Shown: positions 21,740 to 32,390 of the stretch, one piece after another | How positions within the stretch are numbered: the first letter of the stretch is position 1 | Layout: each line of letters begins with the position of its first letter | From: Ahaetulla prasina | Taxonomy: Eukaryota > Chordata > Lepidosauria > Squamata > Colubridae | NCBI RefSeq assembly: GCF_028640845.1 | Contig: NC_080546.1 | Coordinates: 33,005,020-33,069,019, forward strand | Length of the DNA: 64,000 bases | Reading direction: 5' to 3' | Program-made: the position numbers and the translations under genes | Notes under the pieces: model-generated | What the model was told of the DNA's origin: nothing | The model's input: the letters and a program-made list of their open reading frames with translations, nothing else | Databases searched by the model: none

Positions 21740-21825
21740 TGGTGACATGGTGACCATGTTTACAACTGTCACGACCTACAACTGAAATTGTAGGCCCAAT
21801 TATGGTTGTAAATTGAGGACTAGCA
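21740..21825 (+). repeat. Fragment of the TA-type inverted-repeat family
   Basis: The right end only: tttacaactgtcacgaccta, then gcccaattatggttgtaaat and tgaggacta. Left part missing. Confidence 0.55.
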
Positions 21826-22186
21826 TTACTTCTTTCCCTCACTTTTCTGAATGCTGCCTTATATGACTAGCAAAGGATACATGACAAATGTTATAGTTAA
21901 CATAGCTTTCTCTAAAAAAGACTGATATATTAAATCCATCACTTGGAATATAGACACATTAATAAATATTTATCTAACGTTGTAAACTGGGCAAAAAGTT
22001 AGAAAAAGGCGGCAAATATATTGTTTCTCCAGTTTGTGTTCTCTATATATTTCAAAACTATATTTTAAAAATATTTTCTATTATTTTCAATAAATATTTG
22101 TGTTAAGATACTGAATTTAGTGGCTGGAACTGTAAAGTGAACAATAGGCGAGAACACACATTTGTAGTTGATTAGTTAGAGAGTGC

Positions 22187-22240
22187 TGACTCATGCATGA
22201 TGTAATCTACGCTATGATTGGTTGCTGTAGGTATAAAGGC
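22187..22240 (+). promoter_or_regulatory. Promoter-like cluster, possibly from a solo LTR
   Basis: TGACTCA (22187-22193), an inverted CCAAT box GATTGG (22216-22221) and a TATA-like TATAAAGG (22232-22239) lie in the right order and spacing on the + strand, in front of GC-rich sequence and a pyrimidine-rich tract. I could not find clean LTR ends or a target duplication, so its origin is open and activity is unproven. Confidence 0.3.
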
Positions 22241-22725
22241 GGAGTTTCCCTTTTTCCCCTCCTTTTTTTCTTACTTTGGTCTGTATCCTGGTTGTGTTCC
22301 TGACTATCTTATATTCTTCCTTTTATGGATGATGACAAAGACTGCTATAAATTTAAATGATAAATAGATTTATATTTATATAAAAGACTGCAAGTTTCTG
22401 TCAGTGTCTCTGACTTCATCTGGACAGCTGCTGCGCAATTCCTTGACAATTTGCATTTGTCAATTTTGAACTAATATTTTCCTGCCTTTCTTGTTTGTGA
22501 CCTTTTGCTATATAAATTGTCTTTTCCATTAATAGTAATGGCAATTGAGTTAATCATGAATATTTTTCCCCATTTTGATTCGGTGGGACAAGTATCTCAG
22601 TAATATGCCAGGTTTTTTTTAACTATCGCTGTATACAGTAAGTATTATTTTATAGGTGTAGCTTGATCGTTGCCTAAATAAACTATTTTAACAATATACA
22701 TTTTTTTTAAAAAAAATTTTTTTAG

Positions 22726-22818
22726 TGTTATCTACAAGCTTCTTGCTTCCAAAAGTGAAGGAATCAGAGTACAAGCACTGAAGGTGATGGGCTACTTTTT
22801 AAAGCATCTAGCACCCAA
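22726..22818 (+). CDS. LRBA: LRBA exon: DUF4704 region
   Basis: Ninety-three bases finishing the Arg codon and encoding VIYKLLASKSEGIRVQALKV then MGYFLKHLAP, ending in AA of the next Lys. The acceptor follows a long T/A run (..aatttttttag); donor CCCAA|gtaagt. Very close to human LRBA VIYKLLASKSEGIRVQALKA. Confidence 0.94.
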
Positions 22819-22888
22819 GTAAGTATTAGGTGGAAACAAAAATAAGCCATAAAAACATCTAACTCCCTAAATAAAAAAAAAAATAACT

Positions 22889-23146
22889 GGGCCGGTTTAG
22901 CTCAGGCTGGTAAGGCCTGTTATTAAGAACACAAAGCCTGCAATTACTGCAGGTTCGAGCCCGGCCCAAGGTTGACTCAGCCTTCCATCCTTTATAAGGT
23001 AGGTAAAATGAGGACCCAGATTGTTGGGGGGGCAATAAGTTGACTTTGTAAAAATATACAAATAGAATGAGACTATTGCCTTATACACTGTAAGCCGCCC
23101 TGAGTCTTCGGAGAAGGGCGGAGTATAAATGTAAACAAAAAAAAAA
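22889..23146 (+). mobile_element. Sauria-type tRNA-derived SINE, plus strand
   Basis: The head has an A box (TTAGCTCAGGCTGG) and a B box (GGTTCGAGCCC), so internal pol III promoter elements are visible. The body ccttccatcctttataaggt and the tail cgccctgagtcttcggagaa then gggcgg..tataaatgtaaac lead into an A-run. Copies at 15690-15952 (minus) and 38142-38400 (plus). Confidence 0.85.
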
Positions 23147-23169
23147 TATCATTTTTTTCTGGATTATTT

Positions 23170-23545
23170 TCTATAAGTCCTTGATGTACAACCATAGCTG
23201 GGACTGGAATGTTGTTTACTAAGCAATGCAATCATTAAACAAGTCATCACATGACCGTACCAAATTTTACAACCATTTTACAATGGTTGTTGAGTGAATT
23301 GCATGCTGTTAAATGAATCACACCGTTTTTAAGTGAATCCAGCTTTCCCAATTCACTTTGCTTGTCAGAACCTGGCTGGGAAGGTTACAAATCCTGATTG
23401 TGTGACCCCTAGATACTCAACCATCGTAAATGCAAACTGGTTGCCAAGTGTCTGTATTATGTTCATGTGACTGTGGGGCTGGTACAAAGGTCATATCTTT
23501 GAAGACAGGTCATAAGTCACTTTTCTTGAGCCTCTTGTAACTTAA
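23170..23545 (+). mobile_element. TA-type inverted-repeat element, degraded
   Basis: Left end tataagtccttgatgtacaa, right end cttgagcctcttgtaactta; the body has the gttaaatgaatcac and ttgccaagtgtctg motifs of the family. Ends are too mutated for exact borders. Confidence 0.45.
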
Positions 23546-23874
23546 AACCAATATTAAATTAAATTATACCTGTAATTGATTTTATATTGTTGAAGGAGAT
23601 ATTTATTAATTATTTAGTGCTGCAATGGTCAGAACTTCAGGCAGAGATCATGAGTCCCTTCCTTTAGTGCTATTGTAATTTCAAACAATCACTGAACAAG
23701 CAGTCTACCTAGATTACATTATACAGACAATTAGACCTTGGCCAAGTATGCATCAACTAGGCTTGCCCATATTCTTTTAATATTTCCCTGTAGTTAACTA
23801 TAGTTTTTCATTGTAATCAAACTATAAATCTGTCATGACTTTTAAAGAAGCTAGAAAATGATAACATAGTTTAC

Positions 23875-23953
23875 ATTTATTTATTTAGTTTTTATTTAAA
23901 AATAAAAATAAACATTATTGCCCACCCCTCTTACTGTACAGTAACTCTGGGGA
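23875..23953 (-). repeat. CR1 tail fragment, target of the next MITE
   Basis: cccacccctcttactgtaca then gtaactctggggagtttaca is a reversed CR1 tail; its last bases form the target duplication of the MITE at 23962. Confidence 0.45.
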
Positions 23954-23961
23954 GTTTACAG

Positions 23962-24269
23962 CAGTGGTGGGTTTCAAATATTTTTACTACCAGTTCTGTG
24001 GGTGTGGTTTGGTGGGCATGGCATGGTTTGGTGGGCGTGGCTTGGTGGGCGTGGCAGGGGAAGGATACTGTAAAATCTCCATTCCCACCCCACTCCAGGG
24101 AAAAGTTACTGCAAAATCCCCATTTCCTCCCAATCAGCTGGGACTTGGGAGGCAGAGAATAGATGGGGGCGGGACCAGTCAGAATTTTTATTACCGGTTC
24201 TCCGAACTACTCAAAATTTCTGCTACTGATTCTCCAGAACTGGTCAGAACCTGCTGAAGCCCACCTCTA
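23962..24269. mobile_element. hAT-type MITE, 308 bp
   Basis: Ends CAGTGGTGGGTTTCAA and CTGAAGCCCACCTCTA; flanks GTTTACAG (23954-23961) and GCTTATAG (24270-24277), six of eight the same. Tandem ggtttggtgggcgtggc units inside. Confidence 0.72.
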
Positions 24270-24796
24270 GCTTATAGTCATAGAAATATCTTTATTCGTA
24301 TATAGTTAAAATATAAATAATTTAAATTAAGCATTAAAATCTAAGGACATGTGGGGAGGGGGAGGGCAGAGTGAGGGGAAGTGGGATCTGTTGTTACTCG
24401 ATCAACCACCTCCACTGTGCTATTCTCCCACTGGGGCCCCAAACTAACTGGCAGAGCCACATCTTTAGGCCCTAAATTTCATTTGCAGATTATGGGTTCT
24501 ATGAAAGTTATTAACCGTATTTTGTTTCTGATATAAACATAGCAAGGTATTAACAAGCTTTTGAAACTTAGAAGCAAAGCAGGGGTTCCAAGCAGTTGTA
24601 TGCATGTTTCAATTTATTTTATAAAGGCTTGATTATTTGATTATATAGATTACATTTCCACCAGAACACTAATTTTTTAATTAAGAAATATCTCTGAGAT
24701 GAGACTTGATAATTTTTCTTTGTCATAACATAAAAATTAGCTACAAACCTAAGTATAAGCTAAGACTAAAATAAATGAGCATGGGGAAGAAAAGGA

Positions 24797-24965
24797 GAAT
24801 AGAATAGAATAGAATAGAATTTTATTGGCCAAGTGTGATTGGACACACAAGGAATTTGTCTTGGTGCATATGCTCTCAGTGTACATAAAAGAAAAGATAC
24901 GTTCATCAAGGTACAACATTTACAACACAATTGATGATCAATATATCAATATAAATCATAAGAAT
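24797..24965. mobile_element. CR1/L3-like fragment with (AATAG)n array
   Basis: About five AGAAT/AATAG units run into TTTTATTGGCCAAGTGTGAT, then tggacacacaaggaatttgt, a pairing well known from snakes, where a CR1-type LINE tail seeds this pentanucleotide. It is the strongest hint to a snake genome in the window. Confidence 0.7.
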
Positions 24966-25052
24966 AGTTTTGATTTAAATACTGAAAGTAATAGTTCTCT
25001 AAAAATATATTCAATGTTATTTATTATTATTTAATTTTCCATACAATTTTAG

Positions 25053-25161
25053 GAGGAAAGCAGAAATTATGATTGGACATGGACTGTTTTCTCTTCTGAC
25101 AGAGAGGCTTACGCTTCAAACAAACTTAATTTCCATGACTACCTACAATGTACTTTTTGAG
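25053..25161 (+). CDS. LRBA: LRBA exon: DUF4704 region
   Basis: 109 bases completing Lys and encoding RKAEIMIGHGLFSLLTERLT then LQTNLISMTTYNVLFE; leaves in phase 0. Acceptor ..caattttag, donor GAG|gtaaaa. The following intron carries the split L1. Confidence 0.94.
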
Positions 25162-25392
25162 GTAAAAGGCTTAAAATATGTAGCTAAAGTGATTTAATTT
25201 ATACTGATAAGTTCCAGGTGATAAAATTTGGATTTTTTTGTTTCTATTTCACAGAAATACTAGTTAGCAAACATAAATGTTACAAAGATATCCTTAACTT
25301 GAAAATAATTCAATACTTAATTTGAATAAAAATGTTAATTATATTAAAAATAATACTTCTATTGTCAAACATATTTCAATATTATGAAAATA

Positions 25393-26637
25393 TTTTTTTA
25401 AATTATTTTATTTTATTTTATAAACAAACAAACATACAATACATAATCAGTCATTCAGTGTATCATGTATCATGTTTCTATTGTGTCTTCTTCTTACTCC
25501 TCCGATCTTCATCGTTTCTTTATTTTTTCCATTTCTTTATTATAACATTCTCCCCATACTTCATTTATTATAACATTTTCTTGTTTACTATTAATACGTT
25601 TATCTAATTTCTTCTCTAACCAATTGTAAAATTGTCTCCATACCTTGTGATATTCCGAATCCTTTCTTTCTTTAATTATCCAAGTCAGTCTATTCATTTC
25701 TGCACAATCTAATATTTTCTTAATTACTTCGTCTTCTGAAGGGATTTACTCTACTTTCCATCTTTGTGCAAATAATATCCTCGCTGCAGTTATTACATGT
25801 AAGATCAAATATATCTTTTCTTTGCTAATTTTCTGTGGAAGGATACCCAATAGGAACAGCTCAGGTGTTAAATCAGTATGCTGTTCAAGCATTTCTTCTA
25901 ACCATGTTTTAATTCTAATCCAATAATTTCTTGTTTCTGGACATGTCCACCACATATGATAGTACGATCCTAGTGTCTGATGGCATTTCCAACATTTAGC
26001 TGATTTGTCTTTAATCATTTTTGCCAAATGATTCAGGTGGCATATGCCATATATAAAACATATTGATTCTCTTTGGACATTGTTAATTTATAATTCCTTT
26101 CCCATTTCTGCTGCCATTTATCTAGTTCAATTGAATATCCAAATTTTTTTGCCCAAGCTATCATTGTTTCCTTTATTTGCTCTTCTTCCAATTCAATATA
26201 AGTAAGAAGTTGTATATTTTTTTGATTATTTTATCATCTGTTCCTGTGAATATTCTATCCAGATCTGTCACTTCTAAATAAAAACCATATGATTCCGCAT
26301 CTTTTTCATATCTTGTTTGTATTTGCATGTGGGTATACCAAGCCATCTCAATTCCTTGTTCTTCTAGTTCTTGTTTCCCTTTCATTTCCCCCTTATCTGT
26401 TAGTATATCTTTGTATAAAAGCGTATTTTTGAAATTAATAATATTTGGGTGTATTATTGCTTCCATTGTTGATAACCATATTGGTATTTTCAAATAGTAT
26501 TTATCTCTGATCCTCACGCACGCCAATAACAATGCATTTCTTATATAGTGTCTTTGAAAATACGTATGCATCTTACTTCTACCATACTATAAATATGCGT
26601 GCCATCCCAACTGTAAATCATGTCCTTCCAAAGTTAA
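25393..26637 (-). pseudogene. L1-type LINE ORF2, 3' part (minus strand)
   Basis: Minus-strand frames carry the Cys/His end motif KCWKCHQTLGSYYHMWWTC and NYWIRIKTWLEEMLEQ, typical of the ORF2 C-terminus of vertebrate L1, plus upstream YFQRHYIRNALLLACVRIR. Several frameshifts separate them. A T-rich tract at 25393-25420 is the poly(A) tail read from the other strand. TGAAAATA at 25385-25392 recurs at 28934-28941 as a possible target duplication. Confidence 0.82.
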
Positions 26638-26639
26638 TA

Positions 26640-28080
26640 CCGTATTTTTCAGTGTATAAGACACACCCGAGTATAAGAAGTACCTTAATTTTGGGGGAGG
26701 AAAACAAGAAAAAAAGAATTCTGCCTCTGCCTACCAGCATCAGGATCAGCGGCGTCCTCATTTTCATTCGGATTTTGATAACGGGTAGCACAGATCTTTT
26801 TATCAGTTTTTTAAAAAATCCTATCACTCTATTTAACTGGAGTGGGTAGAGTGGGGTGGGGGATGATTTTCATGGGGGCGGAAGGGGGACTTGACACTGA
26901 AGGCTCCACTCTCGAGACGCCCCGTCTTCCTACCTAGTACTTCAGTCCTCCTGGATGCTGCCATCACGTAAACACAGTGCTGGGCTTCCCAGCAAGCTCC
27001 TTGCGCCTTTGCTGCCTTGGTCGGACCCTGATTCCGGAAGCTGCCTGGGGAAGCGTGGAGGTTGGGACTTGCTCGGCAAAGCAGGTGCTGGCAAGGGGCA
27101 AAAGGCAAGGCGCTGCCACCCAAAAACACTGTTGCCGCGATCTCCGCCACCTGGAGATCTCTGCTTCCTCTCCAGTTCCAAAAATAGGGTGTGCAGAGGC
27201 AAAGAAAGAGCATCGCGTTTTCGGGCGGTTCCAGGCAACAGAGATTGTGGCAACAGTTTTCGGGTGGCAGCACCTTGCCTTATACCTCCTGCGCAGCACC
27301 CAGCAAGCCACCAGCAGAAGCCGACTTCAGAAAAGGAGGAGGAGGACGCGCAGCTTTGCAAATTGCTTTGGGCAATCAGTGCGGAAAAAGATGTTGCCTC
27401 CGTGCATTGCATTTTCCGGCGTTTTTTTCCTCAATTCTCCGAAACAATTTGCAGAAAAGGAGGAGGAGGGCATGCGGCTCTGCAAATTGTTTTGGGGAAT
27501 TGAGGAGGAAAATGCTGGAAAACGCAATGCATGGAAGCAATGCTGTTTTTCTTACCCAATTGCCCGAAGCAATTCGCAAAGCCGCACACCCTCCTCCTCC
27601 TTTTCTGCAAATTGCTTTGGAGAATTGAGGAAAATGCAATGCAGGGAGACAATGCTCTTTTTCCTCCCTGTATGCCTGAAGCAATTTGAAAAGCAGCACG
27701 CCCTCCTTTTCTGAAGTTGGCTTCTGCTCCTGGTCCGGGAGGTGGATCTGGCCAGGAAGAATGAGAAAGTGAGACTGCAGAAAAGGAGGAGGAGGGCACA
27801 CAGCTTTGCGAATTGCTTCGGGCAATCGGGGAGGAAAAAGAGCGTTGCCTCCATGCATTGCATTTTCTGGGGTTTTCTTCCTCAATTCCCCAAAACAATT
27901 TGCAGACCTGAGCACCCTCCTCTTCCTCCTTTTCCACAGTCTCACTTTCTCTCTCCTGCTGGCCAGATGGGGGCGGGGGCGGCGGGTGGATGGGGCTACA
28001 TTTGGCATATAAGACGCACCCAGATTTTCACCCTCTTTTGGGGGGGTAAAATGGTGCGTCTTATACACTGAAAAATACAG
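26640..28080. mobile_element. TA-flanked, GC-rich inverted-repeat transposon inserted in L1
   Basis: Ends are inverted over about 30 bp: CCGTATTTTTCAGTGTATAA at the left, TTATACACTGAAAAATACAG at the right, with gacacacc/ggtgcgtc continuing the pairing. TA stands at 26638-26639 and 28081-28082. The ends and TA duplication suggest a Tc1/mariner-type non-autonomous element. The body is built of inverted subunits (see 27330-27906) and yields many long frames on both strands with the same repeated peptide, so these are not genes. Confidence 0.8.
27330..27906. repeat. Four inverted subunits of about 110-130 bp inside the TA element
   Basis: Units run + (27330-27452), - (27480-27609), - (27606-27715) and + (27776-27906). 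Each contains an aaaaggaggaggagg block, a gcaaattgctttgggcaat block, a tgcattgcattttc block and a ttcctcaattc..aacaatttgcag block. Opposite units can pair almost along their full length. A smaller inverted pair (ggcgctgccaccc..gggtggcagcacc) lies at about 27110-27275. Confidence 0.75.
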
Positions 28081-28082
28081 TA

Positions 28083-28933
28083 ATCTTATGTTTCTTAATT
28101 CAATCCATTCTCTCATCCAAGTCAACGCTGCTGCTTGATAATATAATTCCCAATTCGGCAGTCCAAATCCTCCATGTAGTCTCACATCCTGCAACATTTT
28201 TATGTTAATTCTTGCTTTTTCCCCCTGCCATATAAACTTTTTTAGTATTTTATTGAGGTGTTGAAAGTAGGTCTTTTCAACTTTTATCAGGATTGTTTGA
28301 AATAAAAACAATAGTTTTGGTAATATATTTATCTTAATTGTTGCGATCTTTCCCATGAATGATAACTGTAAGTTTTTCCATTTTTCCAAATCTTTCTCGA
28401 TTTTTCTTTTTAAGGTGTAGTAGTTCTTTTATCATTCTTTTATCGTTACACGTCTTGAAGTTGATTGTATTCCTAAATATTTCACTTTCTTCACAATTTG
28501 TATAGCTGGTTTCTCATTTAAGTCTCTTTTTTGCTTTTCTGTCATATTTTTCACCAATATTTTTGTTTTTTCTTTGTTTATTTTTAAACTTGCTACTGCT
28601 CCATAATCTTCTATTTATTCTAATAATTTAGACCCTGTTATTTTAGGTTCCTCCAATATAAACACTAAATCATTTTCAAAGGCTTTTAGCTTATATTCTT
28701 CTTTTTAAATTTTCATTCCTTTTATTTCTTCATCTGTCTTATATTTCTGTTTAAAATTTCTAAGGTCAAAACAAATAACAATGGTGATAACGGATATCCT
28801 TGTCTTGTTCCTTTTGCTATGTTAACTTTCTCTGTCATCTTTCCATTCATCATTATCTTTGCCATCTGTTTATCATAAATTGTTTTTATCATGTTTGTAA
28901 ATTTCTCTCCAAAGTCCATTATCTTCAACCGAT
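28083..28933 (-). pseudogene. L1-type LINE ORF2, reverse transcriptase part (minus strand)
   Basis: Continues the same L1 on the far side of the inserted transposon. Reading on the minus strand: GTRQGYPLSPLLF (reverse-transcriptase motif), then LSFMGKIATIKINILPKLLF, QTILIKV and KARINIKMLQDVRLHGGFGL. 5'-truncated at about 28933; no endonuclease domain. Frame breaks show it is inactive. Confidence 0.82.
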
Positions 28934-29763
28934 TGAAAATAAATTTTTGATTGGTATTATATCTGTATCTGTATATCCATATGTATAGAGAAAATAGGAA
29001 GCAGGAATATTAAGTATGTTTGCTTTCTTGAAGTGTGTTTATGTGTGAATGTGCAGTATAATAATATATCAAAAGTTTTTATTAAGGCAATTAACAAGTT
29101 TGGAACCTTAGAGTATAACACTGAACAATCCTTCAGTTAAGTTAGGAATGGGCAATTTGAGGGCTTCACATTTCTTTTTCAATCTGTCTGGAACCTCTTC
29201 ATTATTAAAATGTTAGATCTTTATGAAAAGTCCCATAACCAGAGGCCTTAAAAATAATTGTTGTGACTTCTTTCAATTTCTATCCTACTTTTTGTCCATA
29301 GAATTGATTTTGTAGCTCTGACCCTCTTGAGCCAAAGATCAAGGATTATAGATGCTGTTTATTATAAACAAACAATATGCACTGTTTGGTGTGCCAGAAT
29401 GGTCCAACAATAAGCCTTTTGTTGTTTTAATATACTTTTTATTTTTTCCCCCTGAACAGACTGTGTTTAAAATAGACTTTCATAGAGTTCTTATGTTTTT
29501 CTTGTTTTTCTATTGATTGTCCTATCATTTGAACTTTGTCACCAGCCTGAGGTAAATAATGTTATCTAAGCAAGGAAAAATATTATAACGAAGCATTAAT
29601 TTACTAAGAAGTAAGTCATTCTTCCTGTTTGTCACCTAAAGTTAATTTTACTTCTTGATATAGTTATTTAAAGATCAGAATTTGGCTGTTTTTAATTGAA
29701 AAGTTGGAAATTATTTCAATATTAGATTTTTCCTAATATGTTCTTTTTTTCCTTTTTAATCAG

Positions 29764-29845
29764 ATACTTATTGAGCAGATTTGTACACAAGTGATGCATA
29801 AACAGCATCCTGACCCAGATTCAACAGTGAAAATACAAAATCCCC
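29764..29845 (+). CDS. LRBA: LRBA exon: DUF4704 region
   Basis: Eighty-two bases, phase 0 in, one base over out: ILIEQICTQVMHKQHPDPDS then TVKIQNP. Acceptor ..ctttttaatcag, donor CCCC|gtaagc (weak at the -1 position). The final C joins AG of the next exon to give Gln, as in human ..KIQNPQ. Confidence 0.93.
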
Positions 29846-31842
29846 GTAAGCATCTATGCTTCTTTCTGATAAACTATTAGAGAGACTATAAATAATGCCT
29901 TATGTGTTTAAAAAAGGGAAAAATGTACTAGGAAGCATATTTCTTATATTTATGTTTGCTTTCATAATCTAGCATTTGCTACTTTGGGAAGTGTTGTTAC
30001 TTGAAGTATTTTTAAAGGTTTTTTTTTAAAGGAATAGGCCTTCAGTAACAATTTCAATTCTATCATATATCTGATTACCTAAGTTGGTATGACCTCATTG
30101 GAAATTAATTTCATTATTAATTTCCATTCTAAATTAACTATATCAGTGATAGGGAAAAACTGGCCTGATGCTTCAGTTTCTCAGATACTTGAAAGCTCTT
30201 CATTGGAATGGTTAGTTATCTTATTTTTATTAATATGAGAGCTGTTAACATGCGCAAATGAGAGATAAAAAGGAATAAGGCTATATACAGAAGCCCCGTA
30301 TTCAGCAGCCTTGTTTAACTGTAACCCCGTAATAGGCCTTTAAGAATGTTCATTCAGATTCATTTATACCATTTTAGCAGTCTAGAAATATGCCTTATAG
30401 GGCTTCTTATTTGTAGGGAAGCTTGGAACAAAGTTTAGGTGAGTATAGTATGCTTCCAGCCTAGCAATCTGTCAGTATCGGTGTTCTATATTGGGAGGCC
30501 TTAAATATTTATTATTGTTTTACCTATTATCTCTTTCAAGTAAACATCTGCATAGGATTGCTAGGACAGAAAATAATAAATATAGAATTGTTTATTATTT
30601 TGGGTTTGAATCCCAGAAAGTGTGTTGGAGCAGCTATGACCATCTTTACTGCTCTTTTAAGGAACTGATCCTTTTCTTCTTTTCTGAGGAAAACAGTCAT
30701 GCTATCCTGGGAAAAGATGCTGCTGTAGCAATGGGGTAATACAGTTCTTCACATTGAACAGTAAGGGATACTGATAAGCTTGAAAGTTTTTAAAGATTAT
30801 CTCTATGCATTTCTGAGACAAATTAGTTAATTTACTTAGGAATGGAAGAATGCCTGTATGCATAGAATATAGCTTTTATAATTTTCCAAACTGGCTATTA
30901 CTAATTATAGGTAGTCCTTAATTTACAATTGTTCATTTAGCGGCTGTTTGAAATTACAATAGTACTGAAAAACACTATTTATGACTGTGTTTCACATTTA
31001 CGACTGTTGCAGCATCTCCATGGTCATGTGATCAAAACTGAAATGCTTGGCAACTGACTCATAATATATGATGGTTGCAGTGTCCCGGGATCATGTGATC
31101 ACCTTTTGCAACCTTCTGATAAGCAAAGTCAATGAGAAAGCCAGATTCACTTAAGAAACATGTTATTAACTCAATAACTGCTATGATTCACTTAACAACT
31201 ATGGCAAGAAAGATTGTAAAATGGGGCAAAACTCACAATTATCTCGCTTAACAATAGAAATTTTGGCTAAACTAAGGTTGCAAGTCAAGGATTATCTGTA
31301 CAGCATGAAGTTTTGGTCTGAATTTAGTAACATCCTGTCTTAATTGAAAATAGGTTCTGCTCTAAAAGTATACTTGAAGATGCAATCATTATCCATCTAT
31401 AAATATGTACTATTCAGCTTATCTGATTTCTGTCTCTTAGTAGACATTCCCAGATGTCCTTGGGAAACTCACCAATAAGATTTCTCTTATGTCTCGGGCC
31501 CAGGAAGCAATTAATAAAACTATTGAGTGTTTTTAGGTTGCTGTATGGTTAAATTGAATTTTAAGATGCGTGATACCCAAACCAGAATAAAGATACAAGG
31601 GAAAAGATGCAAGGGTGTATTTGAAGGACCAATATTTCTTCTGCCATTATTTAATACACAAACTGATTTGTTAATGGAAACACTGTACGAAATGATCCAA
31701 TAATTCCAAAAAAGTTATACTTTGCTTCTTGTTATATACCCATGTAATAATTCTTAACTTGGGAAGGAGGAAGAGGAACTAAAATAATGGGGATAAAAAA
31801 TCTTACTTTCATGTTGATTTTTTAAATTGTTATGTTTTCCAG
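29846..31842 (+). other. LRBA intron
   Basis: Holds a TA-type element (30908-31298); the rest, 29846-30905 and 31301-31842, shows nothing I can name. Confidence 0.6.
30908..31298 (+). mobile_element. TA-flanked terminal-inverted-repeat element (copy 3)
   Basis: Ends TAGGTAGTCCTTAATTTACA and caagtcaaggattatctg pair as inverted repeats; TA at 30906-30907 and 31299-31300. Same order of internal motifs as 3027-3433 (ttgcagcatctccatgg, gcttggcaactgactca, gtgtcccgggatcatgtgat). Confidence 0.75.
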
Positions 31843-31966
31843 AGGTTCTGAAAGTTATTGCTGTTTTGCTACGTAATTCCCCACCGTGCTCAGAAACCAT
31901 GGAAGTCCACCGAGTTTTCCTATCAGACATGATTAAGCTTTTTAATAACAGCAGGGAGAATAGGAG
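31843..31966 (+). CDS. LRBA: LRBA exon: DUF4704 region
   Basis: 124 bases completing Gln and encoding VLKVIAVLLRNSPPCSETME then VHRVFLSDMIKLFNNSRENR; leaves two bases into an Arg codon. Acceptor ..tgttttccag, donor AGGAG|gtaaga. A short 231-base intron follows. Confidence 0.94.
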
Positions 31967-32197
31967 GTAAGATATAGCTTAAAAAGCTGTTTCTTCAAGC
32001 TGCATGATTAAAAATTGTTTTTAAACTAAGAATTGGCCTCAAATTGTTAAGGTGGTTTATTCAATTACTAGCCGTATCAAGTGTTTATTAATCTCATTAA
32101 TTCCTGTTGGTGTTCAAGACAAATCTCAGTTGTGTTACTAAAGTATTTTCCTACTTTCTTCAAAGTTAATTTTCAATTTGTCTTTGCAATTTTTCAG

Positions 32198-32390
32198 GAG
32201 TTTACTGCAGTGTTCTGTGTGGCAGGAATGGATGCTTTCCCTTTGCTATTTTAATCCCCAAAGCTCTGATGAACAGAAGATAACAGAAATGGTGTATGCC
32301 ATTTTTCGAATACTACTTTATCATGCAATCAAGTATGAATGGGGTGGCTGGCGTGTTTGGGTGGATACCCTAGCAATTACACATTCAAAG
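32198..32390 (+). CDS. LRBA: LRBA exon: end of armadillo-like region
   Basis: 193 bases completing Arg, then [40 protein letters not shown] and [16 protein letters not shown]; leaves in phase 0. Acceptor ..aatttttcag, donor AAG|gtgagt. The Trp-rich [13 protein letters not shown] motif is a hallmark of LRBA and NBEA. The next exon is 12.4 kb away. Confidence 0.95.

Larger units (their letters stand above)
21551..22725 (+). other. LRBA intron
   Basis: Contains a fragment of the TA-type family (about 21740-21825) and a promoter-like cluster (22187-22240). Otherwise AT-rich with nothing I can name. Confidence 0.6.
22819..25052 (+). other. LRBA intron
   Basis: Holds a SINE (22889-23146), a degraded TA-type copy (about 23170-23545), a CR1 tail (23875-23953), a hAT MITE (23962-24269) and a CR1/L3-like piece with an AATAG array (24797-24965). 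Bases 23550-23870 and 24280-24790 show nothing I can name. Confidence 0.65.
25162..29763 (+). other. LRBA intron with split L1
   Basis: Mostly a minus-strand L1 (25393-28933) containing another transposon (26640-28080). Bases 28942-29763 are AT-rich intron with nothing I can name. Confidence 0.75.

Noticed and set aside
22120..22450. Solo LTR with defined ends
   Set aside because: A TGT start at about 22129 can be proposed, but no matching CA end with a target duplication was found; only the promoter-like cluster is kept, at low confidence.
22889..23146. tRNA gene
   Set aside because: A and B boxes are present, but the head does not close into a full cloverleaf and is followed by a SINE body and A-run; it is a SINE.
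26833..28389. Many overlapping open frames of 100-337 codons on both strands
   Set aside because: They translate the inverted GC-rich subunits of the TA-flanked transposon; the same peptides recur in opposite directions, and the longest frame fuses L1 sequence with transposon sequence.
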